Shown here piece by piece: positions 42,520 through 53,814 of a DNA stretch of 64,000 nt (the stretch's first letter is position 1; each line of letters starts with the position of its first letter). The notes below the pieces were generated by a model, which was given only the letters and a program-made list of their open reading frames with translations, was not told the origin of the DNA and made no database searches. A program made the position numbers and the translations under genes. The DNA comes from Aporrectodea caliginosa (lineage: Eukaryota > Annelida > Clitellata > Crassiclitellata > Lumbricidae): positions 1,366,143 through 1,430,142 of the forward strand of contig JACEVL010000154.1 in the NCBI GenBank assembly GCA_020284085.1, written 5' to 3'.

Positions 42520-42944
42520 TTACAAGAATATAATTGACCGATCCTTCTGCTAATGGCAGACGTTTTAAAGTGCAGTGTTTGTTTCATATTGTCTCCGTTT
42601 ATTTACTCTGAAACAATCTTAAACAAAGATCAGATAGTATTAGTGATTACGAGTCTTCCTCACAAAAAAAACATTGAAAGTATGCTCACAAGCAGAATGC
42701 GGGTCCTTTGTTCGCGTAGACCTTTGTATATCACGATTGTGTGGTTGTCAGAGGGCTTCAGCGGTCGAACATATAATCTTTCTCTCAATCAAGGGCGTCT
42801 TCGTGATGTTTTCAAAGGCGCTGTACTAATGCTCAATTATACATTGAACACCGATATAACGATGCACGACTCACGAGTAGGCCCTCGCAGGTCCATAGAT
42901 ACCGGTATTGATTGCTCTGTGTGTAAGGGTTGTCCTTAGCAACA

Positions 42945-43215
42945 TACAATTTTTTAGAATCTTTTATTGTCTCCCACCCTCTTATCTTATGGTTGTCCTT
43001 CGCATGCGCTCTGCTACGGCCCACTCTAGGTGCTTTGCCCGTGTTGGTCCATCAGCTTGGAGCTCTCTTCCCCAGTCTCTTCGCTTTGAGTTACTAGCCC
43101 TCTCTTCTTCTCAGTTCCGTAGACGTCTTAAGACTTTCTTGTGCCCTGATGCAAGCACTGACGCAGGTCGAGAGCGCTGCTGATTTTTGAGCGGCGCTAT
43201 ATAAATGTTCGATTA
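42945..43215 (+). pseudogene. LINE 3' end (RT C-terminus), copy B
   Basis: Plus strand: TAHSRCFARVGPSAWSSLPQ, SLRFELLALSSSQFRRRLKT, FLCPDAS, stop, and the GCGGCGCTATATAAATGTTC tail. Partner of 21476-21745. Confidence 0.75.
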
Positions 43216-43388
43216 CAATTACAAGTATCTTATACTTTCCCAGTAGAAACTTATTGCTGCCAAATTGGTTGTGATTGGTGGAAATTTAGGGTATGCTCAA
43301 TCCACTTTTCTTTTGGTTCTATGCAAATAATTTTATATAACTATGAGAGATTGCGAATGGGTAAAAGAGATTTTATGTCAATAACTGA

Positions 43389-44366
43389 CAACTTTTTATT
43401 TCCAGAAGCACAATGCATATAACAATTAACAACAATTATAACTTGACTATTACATATCAGTGCATTGGCTAGGGAACAGGGAAGACCCAAAAGGGGCACA
43501 AGCCCCGCTTATTTAGGGTCACCCCTTTTAACAATAATCATTTATGGCTGGTTAGTCAGTTGAAAAAAAGAAAGGTTCAACTCAATAATGTTCTTAACTA
43601 AATAATAACATTACAATTTACTAAGAAGATCAATATGTAAAATATGTAAGAAAGAAAGGTTCAACTCAATAATGTTCTTAACTAAATAATAACATTGCAA
43701 TTTACAAATAAGATCAATATCTAAACAATTCGATGAAACAGTGTTAAATGAAGTATGGTTAATCCTTCAAGTAACTATTCCACAGCTTCTTAAATTGGGT
43801 GTATGTGGGTGCATTCCGAATACTCATCGGTACTGCATTCCAAATTTTTGGACCACTACAACAAATTGAAAATCTACGATAATTAGTGCGTGCATATATG
43901 ACATATAAACCACCAGAAGAAGATCTTGTACAATGACCATGCATCTCTACTACCTTCGTAAAATAGTTTGAAAATGACTCAGCAGCAAGTTATTGACAAA
44001 TTTATACATGAAATTACCCAGTTGATAGCGATTTATATTTTCAAAGTTCATAATATTATATTCTCTGTATCTGTATGCCGTGTGGGCGTTAAAAGGATCT
44101 CTTGCAATAATTCTAATAGCTTTTTTCTGCAGAACCAGAAGACATTTCAACCTAGTAGAATAGTTTGAGGCCCAGACAATATTACCATAATCAAAATAGG
44201 GATTGATTAGTGTATAATATAAATTCCTACGAATATGAATTGGGATAAGGTAAGATATTCTCGCTAGTATACCAAGGTTTCTGGATATTTTGCCAGCAAT
44301 AATATTGATATGTTCAGTCCAAGTCAGACATTCGTCAATACATACACCATATACAATAGGCACCAA
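43389..44366 (-). mobile_element. 5'-truncated LINE inserted in element B
   Basis: Minus ORF 43950-44366 reads GVCIDECLTWTEHINIIAGK, ISRNLGILARISYLIPIHIR, RNLYYTLINPYFDYGNIVWA and LQKKAIRIIARD: the post-catalytic RT region of jockey-like LINEs. It continues after a frame break in 43759-43944 with CCSGPKIWNAVPMSIRNAPT and FKKLWNSYLKD. Copy A (about 21325) has the uninterrupted site GTCAATAAGCACCAAGGG. An 85-base tandem duplication lies in its 3' part (AAAGGTTCAACTCAATAATG at about 43570 and 43655). Confidence 0.8.
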
Positions 44367-44511
44367 GGGTCCAGGGCTAAAGTGTGTACCACATACTCAG
44401 AGGTAAAGTGCATTATTTTCAATTCTTCATATTTTTGTCTTTTCTTTGGTGATAATTAGAACTGTTATGATAGCGAATAACTAGTTATTAACTACGCAAT
44501 TTCTTCAAGAA

Positions 44512-44722
44512 TCTTGACCTGCCAGATTCCTTCCTGGAAGTCAACCCGGAGGTCTGGCTGACAAATCCTGACTATCTTCAAGTAGAAGATGTTGCTCGAG
44601 AGCTTCATGTTGTCGGCAATACTGCAGAACGAGGGGTTGCACTGATGCAAGAATACAATGCTTTGCTGACAAAAGACGAGGAGCAGCTCAATTTGCTCTT
44701 CTTGTCATCAAGCTGTACCTAG
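44512..44722 (+). pseudogene. Transposase C-terminus in element B
   Basis: Open frame LDLPDSFLEVNPEVWLTNPD, YLQVEDVARELHVVGNTAER, GVALMQEYNALLTKDEEQLN, ending SSSCT-stop. It is the intact equivalent of the parts of element A separated by the foldback, and so the empty site for that insertion (between GACAACATGAA and GCTCTCGAGC on the minus strand). The upstream catalytic body is deleted. Confidence 0.65.
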
Positions 44723-45374
44723 ATAGCAACAATGCCACTGTCCTCTAGGGTCTCATTTCTGCTTTGTACCAAACTGCCGGGAATAGTGGAATGGACTTGA
44801 ACTGTGAACTACTTGAATGCGCTTGTCCATTATATTACTGTGAAAAAGAACTTCACGTAAACTTGAATGATTGATCACAGCATATTGGAAGCCTTTTTAT
44901 TTACACGACTTCACAAAATTAGCAAAAATTTCAAGTGGATTGAGCATACCCTAAATATTGACCAATATTTAAGAAATTTTATACCAATTACTTTCTACAA
45001 AGGGAGAACCTATTTGAAGGGCGGGACACTGGGACAGTGCAATTTTGAAAGTTGGAAAATAAGGACCAACCTACTGTGTGTGCATTAGTGCAGTCTGTTA
45101 GACCGAAAATTTAATCGGATGGGGAGTTGGGGACATGTTCTACAAAAGCACCAGACGTTGTGTATACTTTGTTTTGGTCATATGGCAATAGTTTTTGACA
45201 GGATACACGCGATCAGCGCTTATTGATATTCGTCATTTGACATTTTTCAGATATCAGGTTGCAGTTGATTAAGAAAGGGTGATTCCACGTCAATTCAGCC
45301 GACATGATTGACATGACCGACTCACATTTACATGAAATTTGGTCCACTTGTTGGGCCACATAAGACATATACTG

Positions 45375-46005
45375 CTACTATCAGTTGCGCCAGCTCAGAG
45401 TCGTCTCGCGCTATCTCACCACTAATGCTGCCTCTACTCTTATCCATTCGTTTGTCGTCACGCGTCTTGATCTTTGCTGTGCACTCTACGCTGGCCTCCC
45501 GGCTGTACGGTTGTGGTGTTTGGAGCGGGTCTTGCGCACGGCCGCGCGCCTCATCGGCCATATCCCAAAGTTCGGCCATGTCACCGCTTTTATGAGGGAT
45601 GTCCTGCACTGGCTTCCTATCCCGCAGCGGATTTTGTACCGGCTTTCTGCTTTGGTGTGGCGGTGCCTCTTAGGTTCCGCTCCTGTGTATTTTTACAAGA
45701 GCTCTGTCGCTCTACTTTGGATGTGCAGGGACGTAGAGCTCTCCGCTCCTCCACACATGGTGAACTTCTTGTTCCCCGTGCGCGAACTGCTCTTAGACAG
45801 CATCGCGCCTTCTCTGTTGCTGGCCCATGGTTTGGAATGGGCTCCCATTAACATTACGCCTTATTCCTAGAGTTCATTTAGATGCGTTTTACTCTAGCCT
45901 TAAAACCATCCTTTTCAGCCGTGGTTGGGTCGGGAGCGCTCCTGAGTAGTAACCTTGAAGGGGCGCTAAATAAATCTTTGGAATGAATGAATGAATATAT
46001 AAACC
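45375..46005 (+). mobile_element. 5'-truncated L2/CR1-like LINE inserted in copy B
   Basis: Frames together give LRVVSRYLTTNAASTLIHSF, VVTRLDLCCALYAGLPAVRL, VLRTAARLIGHIP, DVLHWLPIPQRILYRLSALV and, in shifted frames, RRALRSSTHGELLVPRARTA and AFSVAGPWFGMG. This is the standard L2/CR1 C-terminal series. The tail is GCGCTAAATAAATCTTTGGAATG followed by GAATGAATGAAT. Copy A (about 13340-13360) lacks it. Two frameshifts make it dead. Confidence 0.8.
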
Positions 46006-46009
46006 TCCG

Positions 46010-46995
46010 CCACAAAAATACTTGTTATTCAATAACTTTCCCAGATATGGGTCGTCGAAATTTGTGCTAAAGTAATAATAATAATCTTCGTGGGTTTGCT
46101 GTGTTTCTTTAGGTGCCGGCGCATTGCCCTCTGAGGCGAGATAAGATCGATCGTGAAGCGTGTTACGGTTGTACTACGGCTCTGTTTGGTTCTTTGCAGT
46201 TGTGACTTAAAGTTGTTTGTGAGTAAGCAGCTCCATTATAGGCCTCTGGCGTGGCGCAAAACCCCGTAAATTCGCTTGTTTGTGTATTCTTGTGAAGACT
46301 CGGGCTAGCTCCGAGCCTCACATCAGATCAGTATTATAATGCACCCTTGACCCGCTTTCCGTAACGGTCAATTACGCCAATAACATTACTGCAAATTGGA
46401 GCACCCCGTTGGTGATTGGCCCTTTTCTCTGTCAACGTCATCTTTGGTGTGCAGGAGTTAGTGACGTAAAAGTCGGTCTTGTTCGTTTTTGGTTTGAATA
46501 AGAAAATGGCGTCTTAGAGGGGCGATTTCGATTTAAAACTAATTGAAGAATCAGTTAACTGTTGTATCATTACTTTCAAGGGTTACTTGTGTTTGGGCAA
46601 TTTATGTAAAACAGTAACTTGAAACGTTACGTGCTGTTTGGTTTGCCAAAGGTCCCTTTAGTAGAGTTTGTGTAGCGCTTCTTTCTCGAGTTTTAGAGGG
46701 CTCCCGCCATTTTGGGAAATTGACCAAATAAGGAGAAGGAAAGGAAATTTAAGCGTAGGCCAGGTTACTAGAAATCGACTCTTTGATTTGACTTTGTTCC
46801 AATAGATGTTGGGACCGCTGTTTAATTTACCTGTAAGGCGATAAATGTAGTAATCTTGAAGCCGTCAATCACAGACCATTGAGGTCGTTTTAATTTAATG
46901 CATGTTTAGTTATTTGACAGGATCACAGCATAATTGTACTTCTTTTGTTCAATTTGAGATAACAATAAACCAGCAGTTACTGGCTGAGCCGAAAT
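46010..46995. other. Edge of copy B and possible retroelement leader
   Basis: Homology to copy A ends near 46295. Beyond that no ORF until 46996. 46500-46900 reads like an untranslated leader (several short stops, a GCCGCCATTTT-type word near 46705) before the gag-like ORF, but no LTR edge was found. Confidence 0.4.
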
Positions 46996-47549
46996 ATGTC
47001 TGTTCCATATTCAGGTAATGGGGAGAGTGTAGATAGTCCGGGAATAGGTGATAGGGACGCCCACACGTCGTCCCCTCCCTCCCAAGCTAACTATTCCGAT
47101 ATAAGCTCTCAGATTTCAACCTTGGCCTTGCTTTCCGTTAGACATGGCGAAATATTGGATAGGGTAGTTAACCGTTTGGATGATATGGGAACCCGGGTAG
47201 ACCTGCTATGGACCCGTAAGACCCTGATTTGGGGAAAGCCCCAGTCGTTCTCACCTCGAGAACCGCGGAAATGTCCCGCCTTGTAACCACCTCGGACCTC
47301 GGCCTGGTAACTACGTCCGTTCCTGGTTTGCAGAGTTCACAGGATTTGGGTTCCTCTCCTACGGCGACCAACTATGATCCCTCCATCCAAGGCCGGTCTA
47401 GCTCCCCACTCTTTGGCCCTACGTTGTTCCGGGGTCCGGAGGTCGCCACCCTCCCTGGGGAATGGAGGCCCGATGAACTAGGGGCTGCAGCCGCACTGTT
47501 TTCCCTGGGGGCCAGTGATCAGGGGGGGGACGACGCGACATTCTGTTAG
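46996..47549 (+). pseudogene. Gag-like fragment, frameshifted
   Basis: Frame 1 (46996-47286): MSVPYSGNGESVDSPGIGDR, SQISTLALLSVRHGEILDRV and NRLDDMGTRVDLLWTRK, a serine-rich then helical pattern. The continuation is in a second frame (47229-47549) with proline/serine-rich SSPLFGPTLFRG, stopping at 47549. It looks like the start of a retroelement structural protein, cut short. No enzyme domain follows. Similar in style, not sequence, to 54486-55197. Confidence 0.35.
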
Positions 47550-47649
47550 CTGTTTGTCCGTAATAGTTGACCTACAGTACATGTAAATGCAAGGATTCTA
47601 TATTAAAGGATTGGTTACTCGTGAAAATATCGTGTACTTCCGGGTTAAG

Positions 47650-47960
47650 GCTACGAGCCTGGCGCCACCTGGCGATGCGGGTGTAAGAAGAGTCTATGAC
47701 TCTATGGACATGAAAAAGCATGGACGACCCGATGTGTTGTTCAGCGATTAATTGGACGAATTTGAGGAAAATCAAATCAGGGTTATTTTTCTTTCCGTTT
47801 CTAATTATCAAAGAAAGGTTAATAATAATAAATGTAAAGCTATTTTTAATGACGTTTAGTTAAATAATCGAAACTACGGAGATAGGCGTTTAGCATGGTA
47901 AACACGACGTTCTACACCTTTGTCGCTAGGTGGCCAGGCTCCATGGGCCGCCATTTTCTG
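47650..47960. repeat. Imperfect inverted-repeat element
   Basis: GAGCCTGGCGCCACCTGGCG (about 47658) is matched by the complement of CTAGGTGGCCAGGCTC (about 47927), extending to GGGTGTA/TACACC. Arms of 35-40 bases at about 75 percent; 220 bases between. Perhaps a decayed MITE. Confidence 0.4.
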
Positions 47961-48659
47961 TCCAACGCGCTTACATAAGGAGATTCCAGTCCTGTTTATA
48001 TTGGTCCTTGATGTAAATGTATACGATTTTATATTAGCGACCATAATTATGGCCTCGACCCTGGTCATTTTTCAATGAATTTATCGGGTTAGATCCTTCA
48101 CCACCTCTGCCCTTTTTAATAGGTGCCACGCCATTTAAGGTCCCCGTGTACGGACCGTGATAGCCCGAGATTTAAATCTCTGAAATAAGCCACCTTCGCG
48201 AGGCGAACCGCGTTCCGTACGCTCTCTTACACAGATGACGGCGAGAAGGCTCGACGCTGTCTGATCGAGAAGCGGGTCCGAGAGACCAATAGCTCCACCT
48301 TAGTCGAAGAGCGCAGAACTTCCCTTCTCTCGCCTACTTTATCTGTACATTCTCTATTCTCTATTCTATATCTGCCTCGACTATCATGGTAGTGCATGGC
48401 TGTCAATTCAAATTAACACAGTCCGAAAACGTTTCAAATATTTCTTCTTTCAATTATTCAACCCACAAGAATACTACCTGTAAAAATCAACTGTTCCTTT
48501 GCACAAATTTCAAATCCGTCACACTAACAACAGCTTTTTGGTTTTTCGTGCCACACGTACGGCTGATAGAAACACCTGTACGACCACCTAATTAGATTAT
48601 GCAAGGTTTTATTCTCAACTCCTGTTCAGCCAAACGCATACACTGAAGCATTATGCATC
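47961..48659. other. No gene seen
   Basis: Short ORFs only. The sequence before the (TA)n array (ACGCATACACTGAAGCATTA) recurs at about 50809 and 50872. Confidence 0.5.
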
Positions 48660-48663
48660 GTTT

Positions 48664-48723
<60 letters not shown>

Positions 48724-48724
<1 letters not shown>

Positions 48725-50273
48725 GGTGGTTCTTAAAAATGAAAGTTGAAAATTTTGAAGTCTTACCCCTCTATGTTGTTGTGTGTGTTAAGAAAATGAT
48801 ATACAATTTTTTTGGGACTGGTTGGACGCTTTAAAATGGTGCCACAAGCTGCTGCTAATTTAAGTAATTTTTTAATGTAAGTAAAATTCGCGTTCACCGT
48901 TAACATTACTTTTTTGCAAGAAAAGTCATATACCTTGTAACAAATACTAATAGGTAACCAGGTATTTATCATAACAAGACACTGTGAACTCCCTAATTGA
49001 CTACCTACAAAATAGTTTTTTAAATTTGTGCTGTTACACAATATCTAACCTACAGACAGATCTACAACCAATCACTCATTGATATTTGCTACAGTCGCGA
49101 ATTCTTAGCCATTGTCTGCTTCAGTGTATGTGGATACTTTTTCTGATGCTGCTCCACTAACTGCAGTGTGAACTGTTGGTCGTCGTTCTGTGTGAGAATA
49201 CTGTTGAAATTCAACAGAGATGTCGGGGGAAAATGAGAGTGATATTAGCATTTCACTACTGAGGTACCAAAGGTAACTTGAAAAGCACTGCTAGCTGCTT
49301 TTGAGATGGCTTTGTCTCCAGAATTAAGAAGCTTGGTGAGGAATGCCAAGACATTGGCAGGAGGTGTAGCTGCAAGCGGAGTTCTAAGCCAGTAGCGGAC
49401 ATAAACCTTGACCACAAAGAGAAAATCTCTGCCTACAAGCTTGCTCATGTTTACTCATAACAAACTGTGCATGGAAGAGAGTTATTTTGGTTGCATAGAT
49501 CATAGATGGCTTGATGGAGTACGTGCTACTGGTTGCATGAACCGGATTCCTCTTGCAGGGATGACAATAAGGTAGATGATTGTCAGTTCCAGCAGCTCCC
49601 GATTGTCATCACGTGCTTCTGTTATCGCCACTATAATTTTTTTACCTGCAACACTTAAGTGCTTTTTGTACTATAATTCCTTCATTGTCTGCCATGCCAT
49701 CACCAAGAGTTGTGTACTGTTCCTTGTCTATAAATTGCCAATATTGCTAGAAACGCTTACAGAGTGGAAGGTCAGAATCAGTTGACTGCATGTCACATGC
49801 AGCAAAGCCTTTTCTGCAAGAGTAATGCCAGTATTGCTGTATCAAATGAGACTGCCTGAATGTGGTCTTTGATATTCCAGTCTTCCAGGCACATTACCAC
49901 GTTTTTGGTCATTGCCTCGCCTGTTTCTGCTGGCAGCTTGGGAACACTGAGTTTTGTTGTTCCAGCTCCAGAAATAAAAAATCACTGGTAATCTTTCAAC
50001 TTTGTTGCCTCCAGATAATTCAGGTAAAATTTTACCATCCCAATGGGCTGCAGGATTGAACGATTTTTTGTTTAATGTCAGCTGCAATGCGCCTCCTTGT
50101 GTTTACTCATGTTCTACGTACAGAGAACTTCGTGACGAGTGTGGCACCTCTTAATCATGTCATAACATTACACTTTTTGTTGTTTAATTTCTTTTTCATA
50201 ACATATAACAATATCCAGGGGTAAGAAGTTTAAAAAGTGCCCATTTAATTTTTTATGCCATATAAGAACCACC

Positions 50274-50274
<1 letters not shown>
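48724..50274 (-). mobile_element. DNA transposon with GGGT termini (element C), TA target duplication
   Basis: Ends TTA-GGGTGGTTCTTA (48721) and the complement TAAGAACCACCC-TAA (50277), flanked by TA in a TA array. It contains a decayed transposase on the minus strand of the same family as element A but with different inner terminal sequence, so A/B and C are distinct subfamilies. Confidence 0.75.
49245..50087 (-). pseudogene. Decayed transposase of element C
   Basis: Minus strand pieces: 49842-50087 has SFNPAAHWDGKILPELSGGN then KVERLPVI, aligned to HWVGRLMEY...HRLPVIVSG in element A. 49570-49680 has EAREDNRELLELTIIYL, and 49245-49448 has VYVRYWLRTPLAATPPANVL and AFLTKLLNSGDKAISKAASS. Order and spacing suggest an originally single ORF with many breaks; the DTT and CxxH block is not readable here. 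Function by comparison with element A only. Confidence 0.55.
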
Positions 50275-50340
<66 letters not shown>

Positions 50341-50344
<4 letters not shown>

Positions 50345-50770
50345 ACGAGTTCACTACTAATCAAATACTCAAACGCTCGCGTCTAGTTTTCAAGGTATAA
50401 TTCTCGCCAAAACAACAAATCAAACGATACATTACCCAACCGTAGAACGACGGTGGAAGAAAGGTTCGCTCTCAAGACGAAGAACGACCAACAAACAAGA
50501 AGTCTGCAACTCAGCAACGGGCTGACGAACATCACAAACTGAAGCACCGTAAGAAGACTTGAAAATGGCACAAGCCACGAACTAACTTGACTACCATGCA
50601 ACCCAGAGAGATCTCAGACAAACCGACTAGCACGAAGGCTGAGTTATCGGAGACTCTCTAACCGCCCCTTTTCGTACCTCCTTATATAGGCTACTCCCCT
50701 CGGCTAAGGAACTACCCAAGGGTAACGAATGCCCATCCCAGGACCGGTTAGGACTCAGTCATGAGACCCT

Positions 50771-50774
<4 letters not shown>
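50341..50774 (+). mobile_element. Solo LTR, 434 bp
   Basis: Begins TGTTACGAGTTC and ends GAGACCCTAACA (TG...CA), sitting exactly between TA repeats that give a 5-base ATATA-type duplication. A TATA-like CTTATATAGG lies near 50690. No internal region is present, so this is a solo LTR left by recombination; the TGTTACGA...TAACA tips are common in Ty3 elements. The ORF 50383-50601 on minus is not a gene. Confidence 0.8.
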
Positions 50775-50808
<34 letters not shown>

Positions 50809-50838
50809 CGCATACACTGAAGCATTATACACGCTCTT

Positions 50839-50872
<34 letters not shown>

Positions 50873-50956
50873 ACGCATACACTGCAGGTATGCAGGCAAG
50901 TCATTATTAGCCAGGATAGTCTATGTTCAATGTTGTTGCTACGTATGGCATAGGCC

Positions 50957-50997
<41 letters not shown>

Positions 50998-51254
50998 TAT
51001 ATATATATATATCACTGGTCTACAGCAAATTTGGTGTCTAAGTTTTTTCAGCTGATTTAGGACAATTTTCATGTGCTGAATCGAAAAATCACATTGGTTT
51101 TGTTTAGTGAGGTCAATTTTTTATATAGCGCCACATGAACTTTTTACGTGTCTATGCTTGCCATCGATATAATAGTAAGTGAGATATCTATGCGTTTTTA
51201 ACTCTAGATTCTAGTTGGTTCTTTCATTTATTCAATTGTTGTTGCAGTGAAAAG

Positions 51255-53513
51255 ATGGCTTCAGGTAGAAGATCTTGTAAAAATAAACCTTATGTATTTT
51301 GCTACATCTGTGGTGAATACACCCTTATTGCCAACAGGAACCCGGTCACCAACTTTGTAAAGCGTGCTTATCATTCTTATTTCGGTATGAAGCTGGGTGA
51401 TCAAGATAAACTTTGGGCACCTCACATGATATGCAAGACCTGCATAGAGCATCTTCGTCAGTGGACCAAAGGAACAAGGAGTTCTTTGAAATTTGGAATC
51501 CCTATGGTTTGGAGGGAACCTTCCAACCATGCAACTGACTGTTACTTCTGTGCCATTGATGTAACTGGAATAAACAAGAAAAACCGGAGCTGCCTCAAAT
51601 ATCCTGATCTGGAATCAGCACGTCGTCCTATGCCCCACTGCGATGAGATTCCAGTGCCTGTATTTCATGATCTTCCCGACATGAGCGACGAAGAATTCTC
51701 CTCCTCTTCCAGTGTTGAAGAAGATGAAGGAGAAGAATTTGTTCCTGACGATGACGCTCCACATCCGTTCTCTCAACATGAGCTTAATGACCTTGTTCGT
51801 GATCTCAGCTTGTCAAAATCGAATGCTGAGCTGTTGGCATCGAGACTGAAGGACAAAAACCTCCTCTCTCATAGTGCTCGCATCACATTCTACCGAAGCA
51901 GGCATGAAGAGTACCTCCCGTTTTTCACTAAAGATAATGACCTGGTGTACTGCACTGATATTGCACAGCTCCTGCATAAACTAGGGGTAACACAGTACAA
52001 AACCGAAGAGTGGAGACTCCGAACATTTATTGACAGGACAGCTCCCTCCTAGGACATATCCCCCGGACATTTCTATGGTCACTTACCCAGCATAAATATT
52101 CACGAGAGAGTGCATCTTATTGGCTATTTCAATTAATTATTTATATAGCTGTATTATTATCAAGTAGAGGCATGTGCATGAAGCATTTAAGAATTTTAAT
52201 AAAGTATCTTATCAGACACCACTACGCATGCAGAACTGCAAATTGTGTACAACTTACACAGCTGTATTAATTAACAAGTAGAGTCATGTGCATGAAACAT
52301 TTTAGAATTTTAATAAAGTATCTTATCAGACACCACTAGTCCACTACTCATTTAGAACTGCAAATTGTGTGCTATACCGCGCAAGTACTCGAGACCCGAT
52401 CGCTGCTCAAAATCCCGAACTATATTTCTCATGACTATTAATGCCGGGTAAGTGATCAGGGGAGGAAAATGTCCGGGGGAAATGTCCTAGGGGGAAAATT
52501 TCACTAAAGATAATGACCTGGTGTACTGCACTGATATTGCACAGCTCCTGCATAAACTAGGGGTAACACAGTACAAAACCGAAGAGTGGAGACTATTTAT
52601 TGACAGCAGTAAGCGATCACTGAAATGTGTTCTATTGCATAATGGCAACCAGTTTGCCTCTGTGCCCATCGCACACTCAACAACACTCAAAGAGAAGTAT
52701 GAGGTGGTGAAGTACGTTCTGGAGAAAATTCGTTATGATCAGCATGAGTGGCTGATTTGTGTCGATTTGAAAATGGTTAACTTTTTGTTGGGACAACAGT
52801 CTGGATTTACAAAGTTCCCATGTTTTCTCTGTTTGTGGGACAGTAGGGATCGAGCACAACATTACATAAAGAAGGAGTGGCCTATACGGGAAGAATTACT
52901 GCCCTGCCGTGCAAGGAACATCATCAACGAGCCACTGGTGAACAGAGACAGGATCTTATTCCCACCGCTGCATATTAAGCTCGGCTTGATCAAGCAATTC
53001 ACCAGAGCTCTGGACAAGGATGGGGACTGCTTTGCATACATGTGCCAAGCTTTTCCAGGTTTAACTATTGAAAAGTTGAAAGCTGGGATTTTTGACGGTC
53101 CTCAAATTCGACAGCTCATGAGAGATCCAGAGTTTGAGAGCTCAATGAAATCAGTGGAGATTAAAGCGTGGAAGGCTTTTGTTCAGGTTGTCAACAACTT
53201 CCTTGGCAACAACAAGGCCAGGAACTATGAAGAACTTGTTACCAAGATGCTGACTGCTTTTAGAAACCTTGGATGCAACATGAGCATCAAAATGCACTAC
53301 CTGTTCTCCCATTTGAGTTGGTTTCCTGAGAATCTTGGATCAATGAGTGACGAACAGAGGGAGAGGTTCCATCAAGACCTGAAAGAGATGGAGACAAGGT
53401 ATCAGAGGCGTTGGGATGCAGTAATGATGGCAGATTACTGCTGGACCTTGAAAAGAGACGTCCCTGCTGCTAATTTTTCAAGGAGTTCCAAGAAACTCAA
53501 GTTCAAGCCATGA
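51255..53513 (+). pseudogene. Uncharacterised transposase-like gene, split by a MITE
   Basis: Two in-frame parts: 51255-52018 (about 254 residues) and 52595-53513 (about 306), together some 560 residues. The N-terminus has zinc-binding pairs (FCYICGEY, CKTCIEH, CYFCAIDVTG), then an acidic linker SSSSSVEEDEGEEF. The second part starts FIDSSKRSLKCVLLHNGNQF, which looks like the first strands of an RNase H fold with an Asp, then LICVDLKMVNFLLGQQ, CFLCLWDSRD and DEQRERFHQDLKEMETRYQR. D, D and E in these motifs are candidate catalytic residues (inference). The family is widespread and multicopy in invertebrates as far as I recall, without known function. The only damage is the MITE and the duplicated 96 bases around it. 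Confidence 0.65.
52044..52494. mobile_element. MITE of about 450 bp inside the transposase-like gene
   Basis: Inverted ends CCTAGGACATATCCCCCGG (left) and the complement of CCGGGGGAAATGTCCTAGG (right), continuing to CACTTACCC-GCAT, about 45 bases. The host gene segment 51923-52018 is repeated at 52499-52594 (96 bases, near identical, plus ATTTATTGACAG on both sides), far too long for a usual target duplication. It also contains an internal 60-70 bp direct repeat (CTGTATTA, AAGTAGAG, ATGTGCATGAA at about 52150 and 52262). Confidence 0.75.
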
Positions 53514-53814
53514 ATTTGTAACAATGATGCTGAGAAACATCAGTTTCTGTAACTTTTTGATATAATATGTTAAGAAATACAAAGTTCTTGTTGAAATCAG
53601 ATGTCTGATTTCCGACTTTCTAATGATTTCTTTAAAATCGAGTTAGCAGAAAAACATGACCTGATACAGAAAAATGAGTGTCATTCTTGGATTCAGCATT
53701 GCCAAATTGCTATAAATCAGTTGAAAAATCTTAGACACCAGACCAAAAAATTTTTTTGTAGACCTGTAGAGATTCTGCACTGGGCAAATCTAAGTTGAGA
53801 GCATGGGCTTAAGC

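Larger units (their letters stand above)
43289..44951 (+). mobile_element. DNA transposon with GGGT termini (element B), internally deleted
   Basis: Ends TA-GGGTATGCTCAATCCACTT (43287) and AAGTGGATTGAGCATACCC-TA (44953). Without the LINE it is about 690 bp and contains only the transposase C-terminus (44512-44722). It is a deletion derivative of element A, in opposite orientation. Confidence 0.8.
42520..46300 (-). repeat. Inverted segmental duplication, copy B
   Basis: Reverse-complement partner of 12720-23050. It lacks the foldback, the 19462 MITE, the transposase body, the 12888 MITE and the 21864 element, and carries LINE insertions at 43389-44366 and 45375-46005. Confidence 0.85.
48660..51012. 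repeat. (TA)n array split by insertions
   Basis: TA runs at about 48668-48722, 50277-50340, 50775-50806, 50838-50871 and 50962-51012 are separated by element C, a solo LTR and short copies of the word ACGCATACACTGAAGCATTA. This suggests one TA tract that expanded and took several insertions. Confidence 0.8.
51013..53769 (+). mobile_element. Unclassified DNA transposon with 110-120 bp inverted termini
   Basis: Left 51013-51125 and right 53650-53769 align as imperfect inverted repeats. Shared words, in order, are GGTCTACA, TGGTGTCTAAG, TTTTTCA, CTGATTTA, CAATTT, TGCTGAATC and AGGTCA, at about 70 percent overall. They enclose one gene (51255-53513). The left end abuts a (TA)n run; no clean target duplication was seen. 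The terminal repeats show that this uncharacterised gene family moves as a DNA element. Confidence 0.7.

Noticed and set aside
45332..45609. ORFs on both strands over the LINE at 45.4 kb
   Set aside because: Shadows of the LINE RT fragment in other frames.
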